Source: a virus. Taken from it: a stretch of DNA of 45,252 nucleotides. The translations under genes were made by a program, and so were the position numbers. The notes below the pieces were generated by a model, which had not been told where the DNA came from, searched no databases, and saw only the letters and a list, made by a program, of their open reading frames with translations. This document shows positions 14,014 through 21,888 of the stretch, one piece after another. The number at the start of each line of letters is the position of its first letter. Within the stretch, counting starts at the first letter, position 1. The stretch is from positions 1 to 45,252 of the IMG/VR virus record IMGVR_UViG_3300034358_000012; one strand, given 5' to 3'.

Positions 14014-15400
14014 GTATCGGCCCCACAAATACCAAGATCTAATCATGTCGGCGATCCACGCGACCAAGCGAATCGCTGTGTGGGCCGGGATGGGCCTCGG
14101 CAAGTCTGTAAGCACGGCCACGGCTTTGGAAGACCTGTCGCTAACCGAGGATGTCTACCCGGTCTTGATCGTCGCTCCATTGCGCGTAGCGCGTACCACC
14201 TGGCCGCAGGAGTACCAGAAGTGGAACCACCTTAAACATCGCCGGGTTGTGACGATCTGCGGCGCGCTAAAGGATCGACAAGCGGCTTTGCGCATGAAGG
14301 CCGATGTCTACACCGTCAACTTCGAGCAACTGGAATGGCTGGTCGAGCACTTCGGCGACAAATGGCCGTTCCGCACCGTGATAGTCGACGAAGCGACCAA
14401 GTTGAAGGGCTTCCGGCTGCGCCAGGGTACGCGCCGCGCCAAAGCCCTGGCTCGAGTTGCGCATACCAAGATCAAGCGGATCATTCTGTTGACGGGTACG
14501 CCCAGTCCTAACGGGCTGCAAGACCTTTGGGGGCAGATGTGGTTCGTGGATAAGGGCGATCGCCTCGGCCGCACCTACGACGCCTTTAAGCAACGCTGGT
14601 TCCGCGCTTCGCATACCGGGTTCGGGGTAGAGGCGACTGACCAAGCACAAGAGCAGATCCAGAAAGCACTGGGCGACGTGTGTATCACGATCGACGCTGC
14701 GGACTGGTTCGACCTCAAAGAGCCAATCGTAAACGTGATCCGCGTAGAGCTGCCGCCGGCCGCGCGAGTCCTCTACAAGAATATGGAAAAGCAAATGTTC
14801 ATGGACTTGGAGGGCTCGCAGATCGAGGCGCTGAACGCGGCTGCGAAGACACAGAAGTGTTTGCAGATCGCTTCAGGCGCTGCGTATGTAGAGGGCGGAC
14901 ATCAGTGGAAGAAGATTCACGACGAGAAGCTGAACGCACTGGAGGAGATCCTAGAGGAAGCTGCCGGTATGCCGGTCCTTGTGGCCTACAACTTCAAGAG
15001 CGATCTAGCGCGGCTCCTAGCGCGTTTCCCACAAGGCCGACACCTGGACAAGAAGCCAGAGACGATCGACGCGTGGAACCGCGGAGAAATCCCGATCATG
15101 TTCGCCCACCCGGCCAGTGCGGGGCACGGTCTTAACCTGCAGGACGGGGGCAACATTCTGGTGTTCTTCAGTGTGAATTGGAATCTTGAAGAACATCAAC
15201 AGATCATCGAGCGTAACGGTCCTGTGCGCCAGTTGCAGGCCGGGCACAACCGTCCTGTGTTCCATCATTTCATCCTGGCCGCAGACACCGTCGACGAGCT
15301 AGTGCTTGAGCGTCTGCAGACCAAGCGTGAGGTTCAAGAAATCCTATTAAAAGCGATGAAGGACCGCGGTTTTAACCCAATCGAAGAGGATGCAGCGTAA
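14003..15400 (+). CDS. SNF2-family helicase-like ATPase
   Basis: A 465-residue superfamily 2 helicase. Walker A GMGLGKS (29-35), motif II DEAT (129-132), motif III LLTGTPSPNGLQDLW, and a C-terminal lobe ending in NWNLEEHQQIIERNGPVRQ (motif VI arginines) are visible. The start at 14003 keeps the HKYQ Q-motif. Phage SNF2 proteins next to VRR-NUC nucleases are thought to remodel or migrate branched DNA in replication and recombination. It probably works with the VRR-NUC protein. Confidence 0.9.
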   Translation: MAIEYRPHKYQDLIMSAIHATKRIAVWAGMGLGKSVSTATALEDLSLTEDVYPVLIVAPLRVARTTWPQEYQKWNHLKHRRVVTICGALKDRQAALRMKADVYTVNFEQLEWLVEHFGDKWPFRTVIVDEATKLKGFRLRQGTRRAKALARVAHTKIKRIILLTGTPSPNGLQDLWGQMWFVDKGDRLGRTYDAFKQRWFRASHTGFGVEATDQAQEQIQKALGDVCITIDAADWFDLKEPIVNVIRVELPPAARVLYKNMEKQMFMDLEGSQIEALNAAAKTQKCLQIASGAAYVEGGHQWKKIHDEKLNALEEILEEAAGMPVLVAYNFKSDLARLLARFPQGRHLDKKPETIDAWNRGEIPIMFAHPASAGHGLNLQDGGNILVFFSVNWNLEEHQQIIERNGPVRQLQAGHNRPVFHHFILAADTVDELVLERLQTKREVQEILLKAMKDRGFNPIEEDAA

Positions 15401-15891
15401 TGGAGAGAACATGCCCTTTGCATGCTGAAAAATACGAATGGTCTTACGGCCAAGAATCGGGATGCAAAAAGTGCTCCGAAGCTCGGCGAAATTCGCTATC
15501 AAAACAGAAACCTGATTGCCCGGGCACTTGGCATTGCGATAAGCACGGCACCGACAATGACTACCGTGAAGAGTGCGCGCATTGCGTCGTCGCCAGAAAG
15601 CAACAGTCCGGCGAACAGAAAACCGGCGGCAGCGTCGACTATTACAAATGCCACGTCGCCGAGCCAATCGATCCTAATAACCCGCCGTACACCGCCGAAA
15701 GCATCGACATTATCGAAGCACTCGGTATGACCTTTGCGGAAGGCGAAGCGTTTAAAGCGATCTGGCGTACCTGCACTGGCCGCATGGGTGGCGCGGTAAA
15801 GGCGGACAACAAAGCGTTATACAACGCTGAGAAAGTCGAATTCTTCGGCGCTCGCATGGTGCGGGCCGCGAAAAGGAGTGAAGCGGAATGA
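15400..15891 (+). CDS. DUF3310 protein with N-terminal zinc clusters
   Basis: A 163-residue protein. The first 65 residues contain several Cys/His knuckles (CPLHAEKY, CKKCSEAR, WHCDKHG, CAHCVVARK). Residues about 80-150 (YYKCHVAEPIDPN ... IIEALGMTFAEGEAFKAIWR) are DUF3310, the family of T7 gene 1.1-like proteins of unknown function. The fusion to zinc knuckles is notable. It starts in a TAATG overlap with the helicase stop. Confidence 0.8.
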   Translation: MERTCPLHAEKYEWSYGQESGCKKCSEARRNSLSKQKPDCPGTWHCDKHGTDNDYREECAHCVVARKQQSGEQKTGGSVDYYKCHVAEPIDPNNPPYTAESIDIIEALGMTFAEGEAFKAIWRTCTGRMGGAVKADNKALYNAEKVEFFGARMVRAAKRSEAE

Positions 15892-16151
15892 GTGGCGAAT
15901 CTGTACTGGAAACGTTGGCTTCCGAAGCATACGAGTGGGGCTATGGGGAGGGGCAAAACAGCCCAAATGGGTATAGCGACAAGGAGGACAGAGATAGTTG
16001 CGTAGCCTCCCTAGTTAAGGGGGCAGCGACGATTGTGCTGCCTCATATAAATCCTGAGATGTTCAATGAAGACGTTATTTTCGGATTCGAGAAAGCTCGG
16101 AATGCGGCTAAAGCAAAACTGGAAGCGATGGGCTTTAAGGTTAGTCCATGA
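15888..16151 (+). CDS. Hypothetical protein
   Basis: An 87-residue protein, predicted mostly helical, that starts in an ATGA overlap. No recognisable domain; the aromatic stretch YEWGYGEGQN resembles small phage proteins of unknown function. Confidence 0.6.
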   Translation: MSGESVLETLASEAYEWGYGEGQNSPNGYSDKEDRDSCVASLVKGAATIVLPHINPEMFNEDVIFGFEKARNAAKAKLEAMGFKVSP

Positions 16152-16294
16152 AAATCCTAGCGATGCTCTACATGCTAACCGCAAACGGCCCGGTGCCAGT
16201 GGCCGCGTACTTCACGCAGGACGCCCAGGTTATCTGCCAGGCGACAGCCGCTGCGCAAAATGCAACTGAGGAAGAGGAGTATTACTGTGAGTAA
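16148..16294 (+). CDS. Small possibly secreted protein
   Basis: A 48-residue protein with a hydrophobic start (MKILAMLYMLTANG) and an acidic tail (TEEEEYYCE). The N-terminus could be a weak signal or membrane anchor. It overlaps both neighbours. Confidence 0.45.
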   Translation: MKILAMLYMLTANGPVPVAAYFTQDAQVICQATAAAQNATEEEEYYCE

Positions 16295-16580
16295 AGCGCA
16301 CAAAGACGCGTGCAAGGGCTGCGGGAGGACCATATACACCGATGGTCCCCTCGGTGAAGTCTACTGCTGGGATTGCAAATCGCCCGAGAGTGAGACCGTT
16401 GCAAAGGCAGGAGTTAAGAGCGAGATGTCAAAAGCTAAAGAATGTTGGCTCACGGCTATGGTAGTTATGCTGACAGCGAATGCAGCGGGCGGCATCGTGC
16501 CTTCTTGGCTTTCGCTGTTACTTATCGTGTGCGCCTCCATCGAATTTATTCGAGGCGCGTATTACTTTCTATTTCGCTGA
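16287..16580 (+). CDS. Zinc-knuckle membrane protein, last early gene
   Basis: A 97-residue protein read from GTG at 16287, with GAGGAG nine bases upstream. CKGCGRT and CWDCKS form a zinc ribbon in the first 40 residues; two membrane segments follow (about 55-72 and 75-93). Its end overlaps the end of the Rz spanin gene on the other strand by 12 bases, the point where early and late transcription collide. Confidence 0.65.
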   Translation: MSKAHKDACKGCGRTIYTDGPLGEVYCWDCKSPESETVAKAGVKSEMSKAKECWLTAMVVMLTANAAGGIVPSWLSLLLIVCASIEFIRGAYYFLFR

Positions 16581-17066
16581 CCGCTTCCTCAATTCCGACC
16601 GGCAGAACTGCAACTCGGCAAACTGCCGGTCGAGTCCTTTCTTCAGTAGGAAATAATCCGATCTAACAGAGGCGTCAAGTTCTGCGGTTCCGCTGACAGC
16701 TCCGTCGGGAACGGTTCCATCGGCGCGCACTGCTGGACAACTGGCTTTGATACGCAGCCGCTTAGAGCCATCAGCAACAGCCCGCTCAAGAGCACTCGTC
16801 TCATTTTCTTTACCTGCCTTGTACTCGATGAACGTCGCCCGAATGGCTTCCGTCTGTGCGCGTGACGCGATTAGCTGTTGGTTCACAGCGTCCACGTTCG
16901 CGCTGATCGCCAGGGCTTCGGATAGGTCTCGCTCTGCCCACTTCTTTTGCCACTCTGCGTTAGCTCCGGCTCGCCCGTGACCGTATAACGCGAAGCCTAC
17001 CCACACGACCGCAGCGACAGTCAGGATATGCAACCAGTATTTCCCGAGCAACTTTAACGCGATCAC
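16569..17066 (-). CDS. Rz-like inner-membrane spanin
   Basis: A 165-residue protein with one N-terminal membrane segment (about residues 10-28) and a long periplasmic helical part, the shape of i-spanins. It lies directly after the endolysin, and the o-spanin Rz1 is embedded inside it in another frame. The pair fuses inner and outer membranes in the last step of lysis. It overlaps the endolysin stop by four bases. Confidence 0.85.
   Translation of the reverse strand: MIALKLLGKYWLHILTVAAVVWVGFALYGHGRAGANAEWQKKWAERDLSEALAISANVDAVNQQLIASRAQTEAIRATFIEYKAGKENETSALERAVADGSKRLRIKASCPAVRADGTVPDGAVSGTAELDASVRSDYFLLKKGLDRQFAELQFCRSELRKRSAK
16596..16632. terminator. Inverted repeat at the convergent early/late junction
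   Basis: CGACCGGCAG (16596-16605) and CTGCCGGTCG (16623-16632) pair perfectly over ten bases with a 17-base loop, inside the 3' end of Rz and just past the last early gene. No T-run follows on either strand. It might slow polymerases or protect mRNA ends where two operons collide; terminator function is a guess. Confidence 0.4.
16643..16804 (-). CDS. Rz1-like outer-membrane spanin lipoprotein, embedded in Rz
   Basis: A 53-residue frame wholly inside Rz, in a different frame. It starts MRRVLLSGLLLMALSGC: positive start, hydrophobic core and the lipobox ALSGC with the acylated cysteine at residue 17. The mature part is short and Pro/Gln-rich (KPVVQQCAPMEPFP), typical of o-spanins. Embedded Rz1 genes are known from lambda. 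This is the outer-membrane partner of Rz. Confidence 0.9.
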   Translation of the reverse strand: MRRVLLSGLLLMALSGCVSKPVVQQCAPMEPFPTELSAEPQNLTPLLDRIISY

Positions 17067-17593
17067 TTGAGCACCGTCAGAGCGTACTTGTACCGCGCCT
17101 TCCTGTCTTCGAGTCCATTGGTGCCGCCGTTGATTGCTTTCGTGATCTCGGTGATCTGAGCACCGTCAGCGAGCAAATTCAGGTTGCGCGTTGTCCAGTA
17201 CCAAACGGCAGACTTCGCTGCCCACTCCGGCTGTTCCAAAAGTTCAGGCGTCTTCAACAGACGATCGTCACCGAACAGCGCTTGGCTAGCGCGGCCGTAG
17301 TTCGCTCGTCCAGTGACCTGGATCAGTCCGCGCCCGCAGAAATTAGCCCCGTCACCGGGTTGTGTGTTACCGAGATCTTTACGTCCGTCGTACTTGGCGA
17401 AGTAGCTCGGGCCGCCTAGCTCTTTCACGTAGACCAGGGAACCGCTCTCGTGACCGATCTGTGCCAAGAAAGCTGCGATGCGCAGTCTTGTATTGATCTT
17501 GCCACCTTCCATCGCCAGGGTAAGCGCTGCGGCCCATTTCTGCGCGCGTGCCAGTGGGATGTTCATCGCCAGCATCAGTTCGGCAGCGTCCAT
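17063..17593 (-). CDS. GH19 (chitinase-like) endolysin
   Basis: A 176-residue glycoside hydrolase family 19 lysozyme. AAFLAQIGHESGSL carries the catalytic glutamate and GRGLIQVTGRANYG is the family signature. The ATG at 17593 overlaps the holin stop (TAATG); an upstream start at 17674 would overlap the holin heavily and was rejected. No signal peptide, so it needs the holins for release to the peptidoglycan. Confidence 0.92.
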   Translation of the reverse strand: MDAAELMLAMNIPLARAQKWAAALTLAMEGGKINTRLRIAAFLAQIGHESGSLVYVKELGGPSYFAKYDGRKDLGNTQPGDGANFCGRGLIQVTGRANYGRASQALFGDDRLLKTPELLEQPEWAAKSAVWYWTTRNLNLLADGAQITEITKAINGGTNGLEDRKARYKYALTVLK

Positions 17594-17898
17594 TAGAGAA
17601 TCCTTGGCATTTTGAAAGGAGGGATCATTTTCGCGACGTTGCCGCCGGCCCTGACTAGCAGTCCGAACATGCAACCAAAAGCGAGGATAAGCAAAGCATG
17701 AGCCATAGCGGGGCCTGCTTTAACGCTTCCGAGGAGGATTAGAACAGCCAAACCAACGTTACTGGCTGCCATCCCTATCGCCAACGCTGAAACGCCCCAG
17801 CGCTGTCGAGAGTGGTGTTCGTTGTACAGGAAAATTACTAGGAAGGTGGCGAAGTGGATAACGCACTCGACCCATAGCAGAATGACGTTAAGTTCCAT
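17593..17898 (-). CDS. Holin-like protein, three membrane spans
   Basis: A 101-residue protein with three hydrophobic segments (about 4-24, 34-58 and 63-84) and a basic C-terminus (KMIPPFKMPRIL). The layout fits the small three-span holins found beside endolysins. The ATG at 17898 was chosen over an in-frame start at 18030, which adds an unlikely polar leader and overlaps the gene before it. It is directly coupled to the endolysin. Confidence 0.75.
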   Translation of the reverse strand: MELNVILLWVECVIHFATFLVIFLYNEHHSRQRWGVSALAIGMAASNVGLAVLILLGSVKAGPAMAHALLILAFGCMFGLLVRAGGNVAKMIPPFKMPRIL

Positions 17899-18271
17899 CG
17901 CTGTTACCCCGGCTTTTGAAGAACGGAATAAGGTCGATGATGGTCTTAATCCACTGTGGCACTGGGCCATCCTTCTCAACCATGTAGCCAAGAGCGGTAA
18001 ATACGACGGCGACCATGGCTGATATGGCACCGGCTACCAACATTGCTTTTTCGCTATAAGGCGGACCGCCACCGTACCAGAAGATCCCACCACCGTAGCC
18101 CATTCCCAATGAGAACAGACTAAGCATAAATCGTTCCCTAATCGTCGTTGCGCGCGGCGCCGCCATGAAGAAACAGCAGCCTATGGCGGCGCCGGCCGCC
18201 GCGAATGGATGGACGCCCGACATTACTGCGCAGATCCACCACCACGCCCACAGTGTGCATTGTTCCCGCAT
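17888..18271 (-). CDS. Second holin-like membrane protein
   Basis: A 127-residue protein with hydrophobic segments at about 9-35, 48-63 and 73-97, then a polar C-terminus with SRGNSDGT. It overlaps the three-span holin by 11 bases. Two adjacent holin-like genes may form a holin/antiholin pair controlling lysis time. Which one makes the lethal hole cannot be told from sequence. Confidence 0.65.
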   Translation of the reverse strand: MREQCTLWAWWWICAVMSGVHPFAAAGAAIGCCFFMAAPRATTIRERFMLSLFSLGMGYGGGIFWYGGGPPYSEKAMLVAGAISAMVAVVFTALGYMVEKDGPVPQWIKTIIDLIPFFKSRGNSDGT

Positions 18272-18315
18272 GGCGTACCCCTATGAGTTTGCGGCAGTGT
18301 AACACGACAGTGCCA

Positions 18316-21021
18316 CTACGGCGGGAACGCGTCGTCGTCCAAATACATGCGTTCGTCGTAATTCACGGCCTTGACCGAGCATGTTTTCGTGCCGTTCGGT
18401 TTCACCTCAGTGATCAGTGCCGGAAAGCACCACGTCGATTCATGGCCGAACTGGATAACCGGCGGAGTATCAATGTTGCCGGACAGATCTGGAACGAAGT
18501 CCAGGGTTGGGATCGTGAACGTGTAGTCATCGACCCGGGTCGCGATGTACGGACCGGACGCTGTGCCATCCTTGCGGCGCAGAACGACTTTGTAAGTGCC
18601 GGCTACGGACCAATCCAGCGGCTCGGAAGATCCGATCGTAACCGGCGGACCCGCCTGATAGCTCTCTACCAGTGCGGATTGTCCATATCCCGGCGTAGTA
18701 ACGCCTAGCGCGACGTAGTCCCAATACCCGCTGTTCAGCGCGTCCAGTTCCGTTTTGAATGAGTATTCGCGCTGGCGGTACAGATGCGCACGGCGCTGCC
18801 GCATACCGATACGCCAAGCGCGGAACCTAACGCAGACCCCTTCAAGCTTCACCTTCTCGACTCGCGTACCCGCGTCGCCTGACAATCGGCACTGCACAGT
18901 TTCATATTGCCGCGTCGTGTGATCGAAGTACTCAACATCCACGCCGTTGAAGTCGTCAGGCTGGTTCGGTGCGTTGAAATCATAGATAAGAGGATCGAGC
19001 ATCACTTGCGGATTGTAAACGTGATCGAACGTTTCCCCGCGCGGCTCGTCGCGCACCGGCACCAACACACCGCGATCGATCGTGAGCTCCGAGAACCCGG
19101 CCTGTAAGCATTCGATCAGGTTCGACTTAACAGTATCGGAGTCAGTGACGATACGATCGTAGGTGTCTCCTCGTGGTGTCCAGCGAGTGGACTCCAAGCG
19201 ATCCAGCTCGGCCAGGTCAATATCCGCTGTGTCAGAGTAACCAACGCTGCGAATGATGTGACCGACCCATGCCGAGATCTCCCGCGTCGGCTGTGGCGCC
19301 TGCCATACGCCTCCCCGAAGCACTGGCAGGATGCGAGTACATTCCACCGATACCAGGTTCTCGGTCTGAGACGATATCCGATCGCCGCCGCGGATGTTGC
19401 ATGCAAGCATGGTCATGCCGGCATAACTGGTCGGGGAAGACCCGGCCATCAAGCCTTTGAGACCCAGCCACATCACCGTGTCGTTAACTTCGGAGGAGTT
19501 AGAGCCGCCGACTTTCGGTTCACGTTTCATACGCACTTCAGGACGCATTGCGTAGGGCAGAGACACCCGGTAGGTAAACCCCTGGCTGTCGAGTGTCTGA
19601 CCAGTTTGCGTGCGCGGGAACACCGTCCACACGCCGCCGATCGACATGTCTCGGTATTCCATCTGGTTCGTGGAAGGCACCGTGTACATGCCGTCTGTAC
19701 CAAGCCCGACGATCCCTGATGGGAACAGGATATCCCACTCTATAGCCGTTACTGTTTCGCCCTCCGGACAAGCGGGGAAGGGCCCGCGGTATCCCCCCTG
19801 GTAGTTCGAGGAGTCCAGTTGCACACGCCCTTGGTTAGAGGACGTCGACGTCCATCCCGGCCAAGTTCCGTCTGCTGTGCCGTTCGACTTGATTCGTTCA
19901 ACGGTAAGCGATGAAGTACCGGCAGTAATGATTCGGTAACGCATACCTCGGAATGCGATCGACATAACAACAGGACCAGTAACCAATCCAGTGCCGGGAG
20001 CGCCGCTGGCGTAATCCAGTTGGAGAGTGGTCGACGTCAGCGAGAAGACGGTGTAAAGGCCAGCGTTCTGCCCGGCGATCTCGATAGTGTCACCAGCGAC
20101 CAGGCCTAGCTGGGTAATGTCGCCCGAGATCACATCGCGACCTCCGGTGCCTGTCCCATCGGCCACGGTGTAGTTATACGGGCTGATGATGTTCAGCATC
20201 AAACCCGCCGTCCAGTCAGCAGGAAACGTTCCTGCGCCGCTCGGGATGCTAACGGTGAATGAGTTGAATGCGAAGACTGAAGCCGAGGCCTGTGTTGTCA
20301 GATCAGAACTGACGGTCAGTTCAAGACCCGCTGTGCCCGTAGATCCGGCGCCGACTTCGGGCGCCGCATACCAAAACAGGTGTGCCGGTTCTCCCGATAG
20401 GTCTACGCCCTCTCCATAAACTGTGAAGCTTGCGTCGTCGCCGAGCGAGAGCATCGGGGTTTGCCCGACCTTCACGGTGCTAGGAGGTATCAGATACGAG
20501 CCGACGCCCACAGCCAGCAGCATTTCAATGCGCTGCTCGCGCGGCGATCCTTCGACGAAGTACCGCCGCGGCAATACAGCGTAATCAGGATAACGAGACG
20601 GATTGAACCCGGCGCATTCTGGTCGCACGTCGTTGATCTTTACCTTGTTGCCCTTCGCACTGGCCTCGTCGAGCGCTTTGCCCTGCCCTTGGTTGTTTGA
20701 CCCTACCTTAGGCAGCTTCGGCATCAGTGCGGCCAGTACAGCTTTAGCACCGAAGATCAGCGCGAAGGTAATCGAGAATGGGTCAGTGCCGGCCGGTTCG
20801 CGATAGATCTCGACGTGATCCGTCGGAGAGAACTCTGCGGTTTGCCACTGACGTGGCAATAACCGCTCGCCGTTCAGGTAAACGCTGATCTGCAGTTTGT
20901 TGATGTTGGTATCACGCGAAATGCCGTTCCCCTGCAGCCAGTGCAGAACAGTTTGCTTGCGGCGAGTGCGGTAGGTTTCCTTACCCTTCTCGGAAAGGCG
21001 ACTGGCGTAAATTTCAATCAT
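18316..21021 (-). CDS. Tail tip protein, lambda gpJ-like central protein
   Basis: A 901-residue protein, last of the tail genes. It begins IEIYASRLSEKGKETYRTRR..LNGERLLPRQW and includes MRPEVRMKREPK and an insertion-rich middle, as in lambda-type J proteins that form the tip of the tail and bind or position receptor-binding proteins. It is shorter than lambda J (about 1,130). A hydrophobic stretch near residues 103-121 (ITFALIFGAKAVLAALMP) resembles the membrane-active part of such tips. It overlaps the NlpC/P60 protein gene by eight bases. Confidence 0.82.
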   Translation of the reverse strand: MIEIYASRLSEKGKETYRTRRKQTVLHWLQGNGISRDTNINKLQISVYLNGERLLPRQWQTAEFSPTDHVEIYREPAGTDPFSITFALIFGAKAVLAALMPKLPKVGSNNQGQGKALDEASAKGNKVKINDVRPECAGFNPSRYPDYAVLPRRYFVEGSPREQRIEMLLAVGVGSYLIPPSTVKVGQTPMLSLGDDASFTVYGEGVDLSGEPAHLFWYAAPEVGAGSTGTAGLELTVSSDLTTQASASVFAFNSFTVSIPSGAGTFPADWTAGLMLNIISPYNYTVADGTGTGGRDVISGDITQLGLVAGDTIEIAGQNAGLYTVFSLTSTTLQLDYASGAPGTGLVTGPVVMSIAFRGMRYRIITAGTSSLTVERIKSNGTADGTWPGWTSTSSNQGRVQLDSSNYQGGYRGPFPACPEGETVTAIEWDILFPSGIVGLGTDGMYTVPSTNQMEYRDMSIGGVWTVFPRTQTGQTLDSQGFTYRVSLPYAMRPEVRMKREPKVGGSNSSEVNDTVMWLGLKGLMAGSSPTSYAGMTMLACNIRGGDRISSQTENLVSVECTRILPVLRGGVWQAPQPTREISAWVGHIIRSVGYSDTADIDLAELDRLESTRWTPRGDTYDRIVTDSDTVKSNLIECLQAGFSELTIDRGVLVPVRDEPRGETFDHVYNPQVMLDPLIYDFNAPNQPDDFNGVDVEYFDHTTRQYETVQCRLSGDAGTRVEKVKLEGVCVRFRAWRIGMRQRRAHLYRQREYSFKTELDALNSGYWDYVALGVTTPGYGQSALVESYQAGPPVTIGSSEPLDWSVAGTYKVVLRRKDGTASGPYIATRVDDYTFTIPTLDFVPDLSGNIDTPPVIQFGHESTWCFPALITEVKPNGTKTCSVKAVNYDERMYLDDDAFPP

Positions 21022-21394
21022 TATGAAAGGTCACTCGGTTGTGGTCACGCAGCCATTTTTCCAAAGGTAACATGCGCGGCCCTCGCGTCGGGTTTATCTC
21101 CAAGATCTTCAGCCGGCCGTCGAGGTTTAGCACTAGGGCGACGTGAACGCAAATCTCGCCAATCAGCACCGCAGCGATAGCACCATGTTCCGGGCCGCAT
21201 TCTCTCAGAAGGTGGGATTCAGCGCGATAGGCTTTGGTGAAGTCGCGGGGAGACGTGTTGCGTAGTGATCCGTATTCAGGGAGCAGCTTCAAACCAAACT
21301 CGACGTGGCGAACGTGGCGCACCATCCCCCAACAGTCAAATTCTTCTGGTCCGCGTCCGCCGTCGCGGTAACGCGTATCGAGGTATTGGTTCAT
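21014..21394 (-). CDS. NlpC/P60-like tail tip peptidase (lambda gpK-like)
   Basis: A 126-residue protein. GRGPEEFDCWGMVRHV carries the catalytic cysteine and ICVHVALVL the histidine of NlpC/P60 enzymes; INPTRGPRMLPLEKW follows. These tail proteins are thought to cut peptidoglycan during entry and help tip assembly. It is coupled to its neighbours on both sides. Confidence 0.82.
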   Translation of the reverse strand: MNQYLDTRYRDGGRGPEEFDCWGMVRHVRHVEFGLKLLPEYGSLRNTSPRDFTKAYRAESHLLRECGPEHGAIAAVLIGEICVHVALVLNLDGRLKILEINPTRGPRMLPLEKWLRDHNRVTFHND

Positions 21395-21888
21395 TAGATA
21401 TACCTAAGCGCAGGGTACTCGTTCACGGTGTATAGCTCGCGCGGCCAGGCTACGCCGATCATGTTGAAGTATCCGGTCTGGAGCTGAGCCACGATCCCTT
21501 GAATCGTTCCAGATAGCAGCGACAGGTAATACGGCCTTTCTGCTGGCGCCGTGAGGTTTCCGCTCAGGTATGTGCGATAGATCACCGTCACGCGAGCGTT
21601 ACCATCAATCGCTTGGTCGACCCGCTGAGACACTTCACCCGTCGTATTGTCCACCGCGAAGGCCAGTGTCTGATTCCCTTTGTTGTTCTTCGAGGCCAGG
21701 GCGATGTCGATGTTCGCACCAATAAAGGTAACGGTCCGCGCGTCTTCCGTGACGGCGGTAATGTCCTCGAAACCGGTGCAGATAAAAACCGATTCGTCCC
21801 ACGCCGGACAGGTAATTTCGAGCGTCCTGATAATCTCATCAAGACGCTCGTTAGCCCCGGCGTTTACTTCAGCCAGGATTATGCTCAT
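21394..21888 (-). CDS. DUF1833 tail protein
   Basis: A 164-residue protein of the DUF1833 family (TLEITCPAWDESVFICTGFE near the start, FIGANIDIALASKN in the middle), always found next to NlpC/P60 and J genes in tail operons and probably part of the tip. Its stop and the start of gpK overlap. Confidence 0.75.
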   Translation of the reverse strand: MSIILAEVNAGANERLDEIIRTLEITCPAWDESVFICTGFEDITAVTEDARTVTFIGANIDIALASKNNKGNQTLAFAVDNTTGEVSQRVDQAIDGNARVTVIYRTYLSGNLTAPAERPYYLSLLSGTIQGIVAQLQTGYFNMIGVAWPRELYTVNEYPALRYI

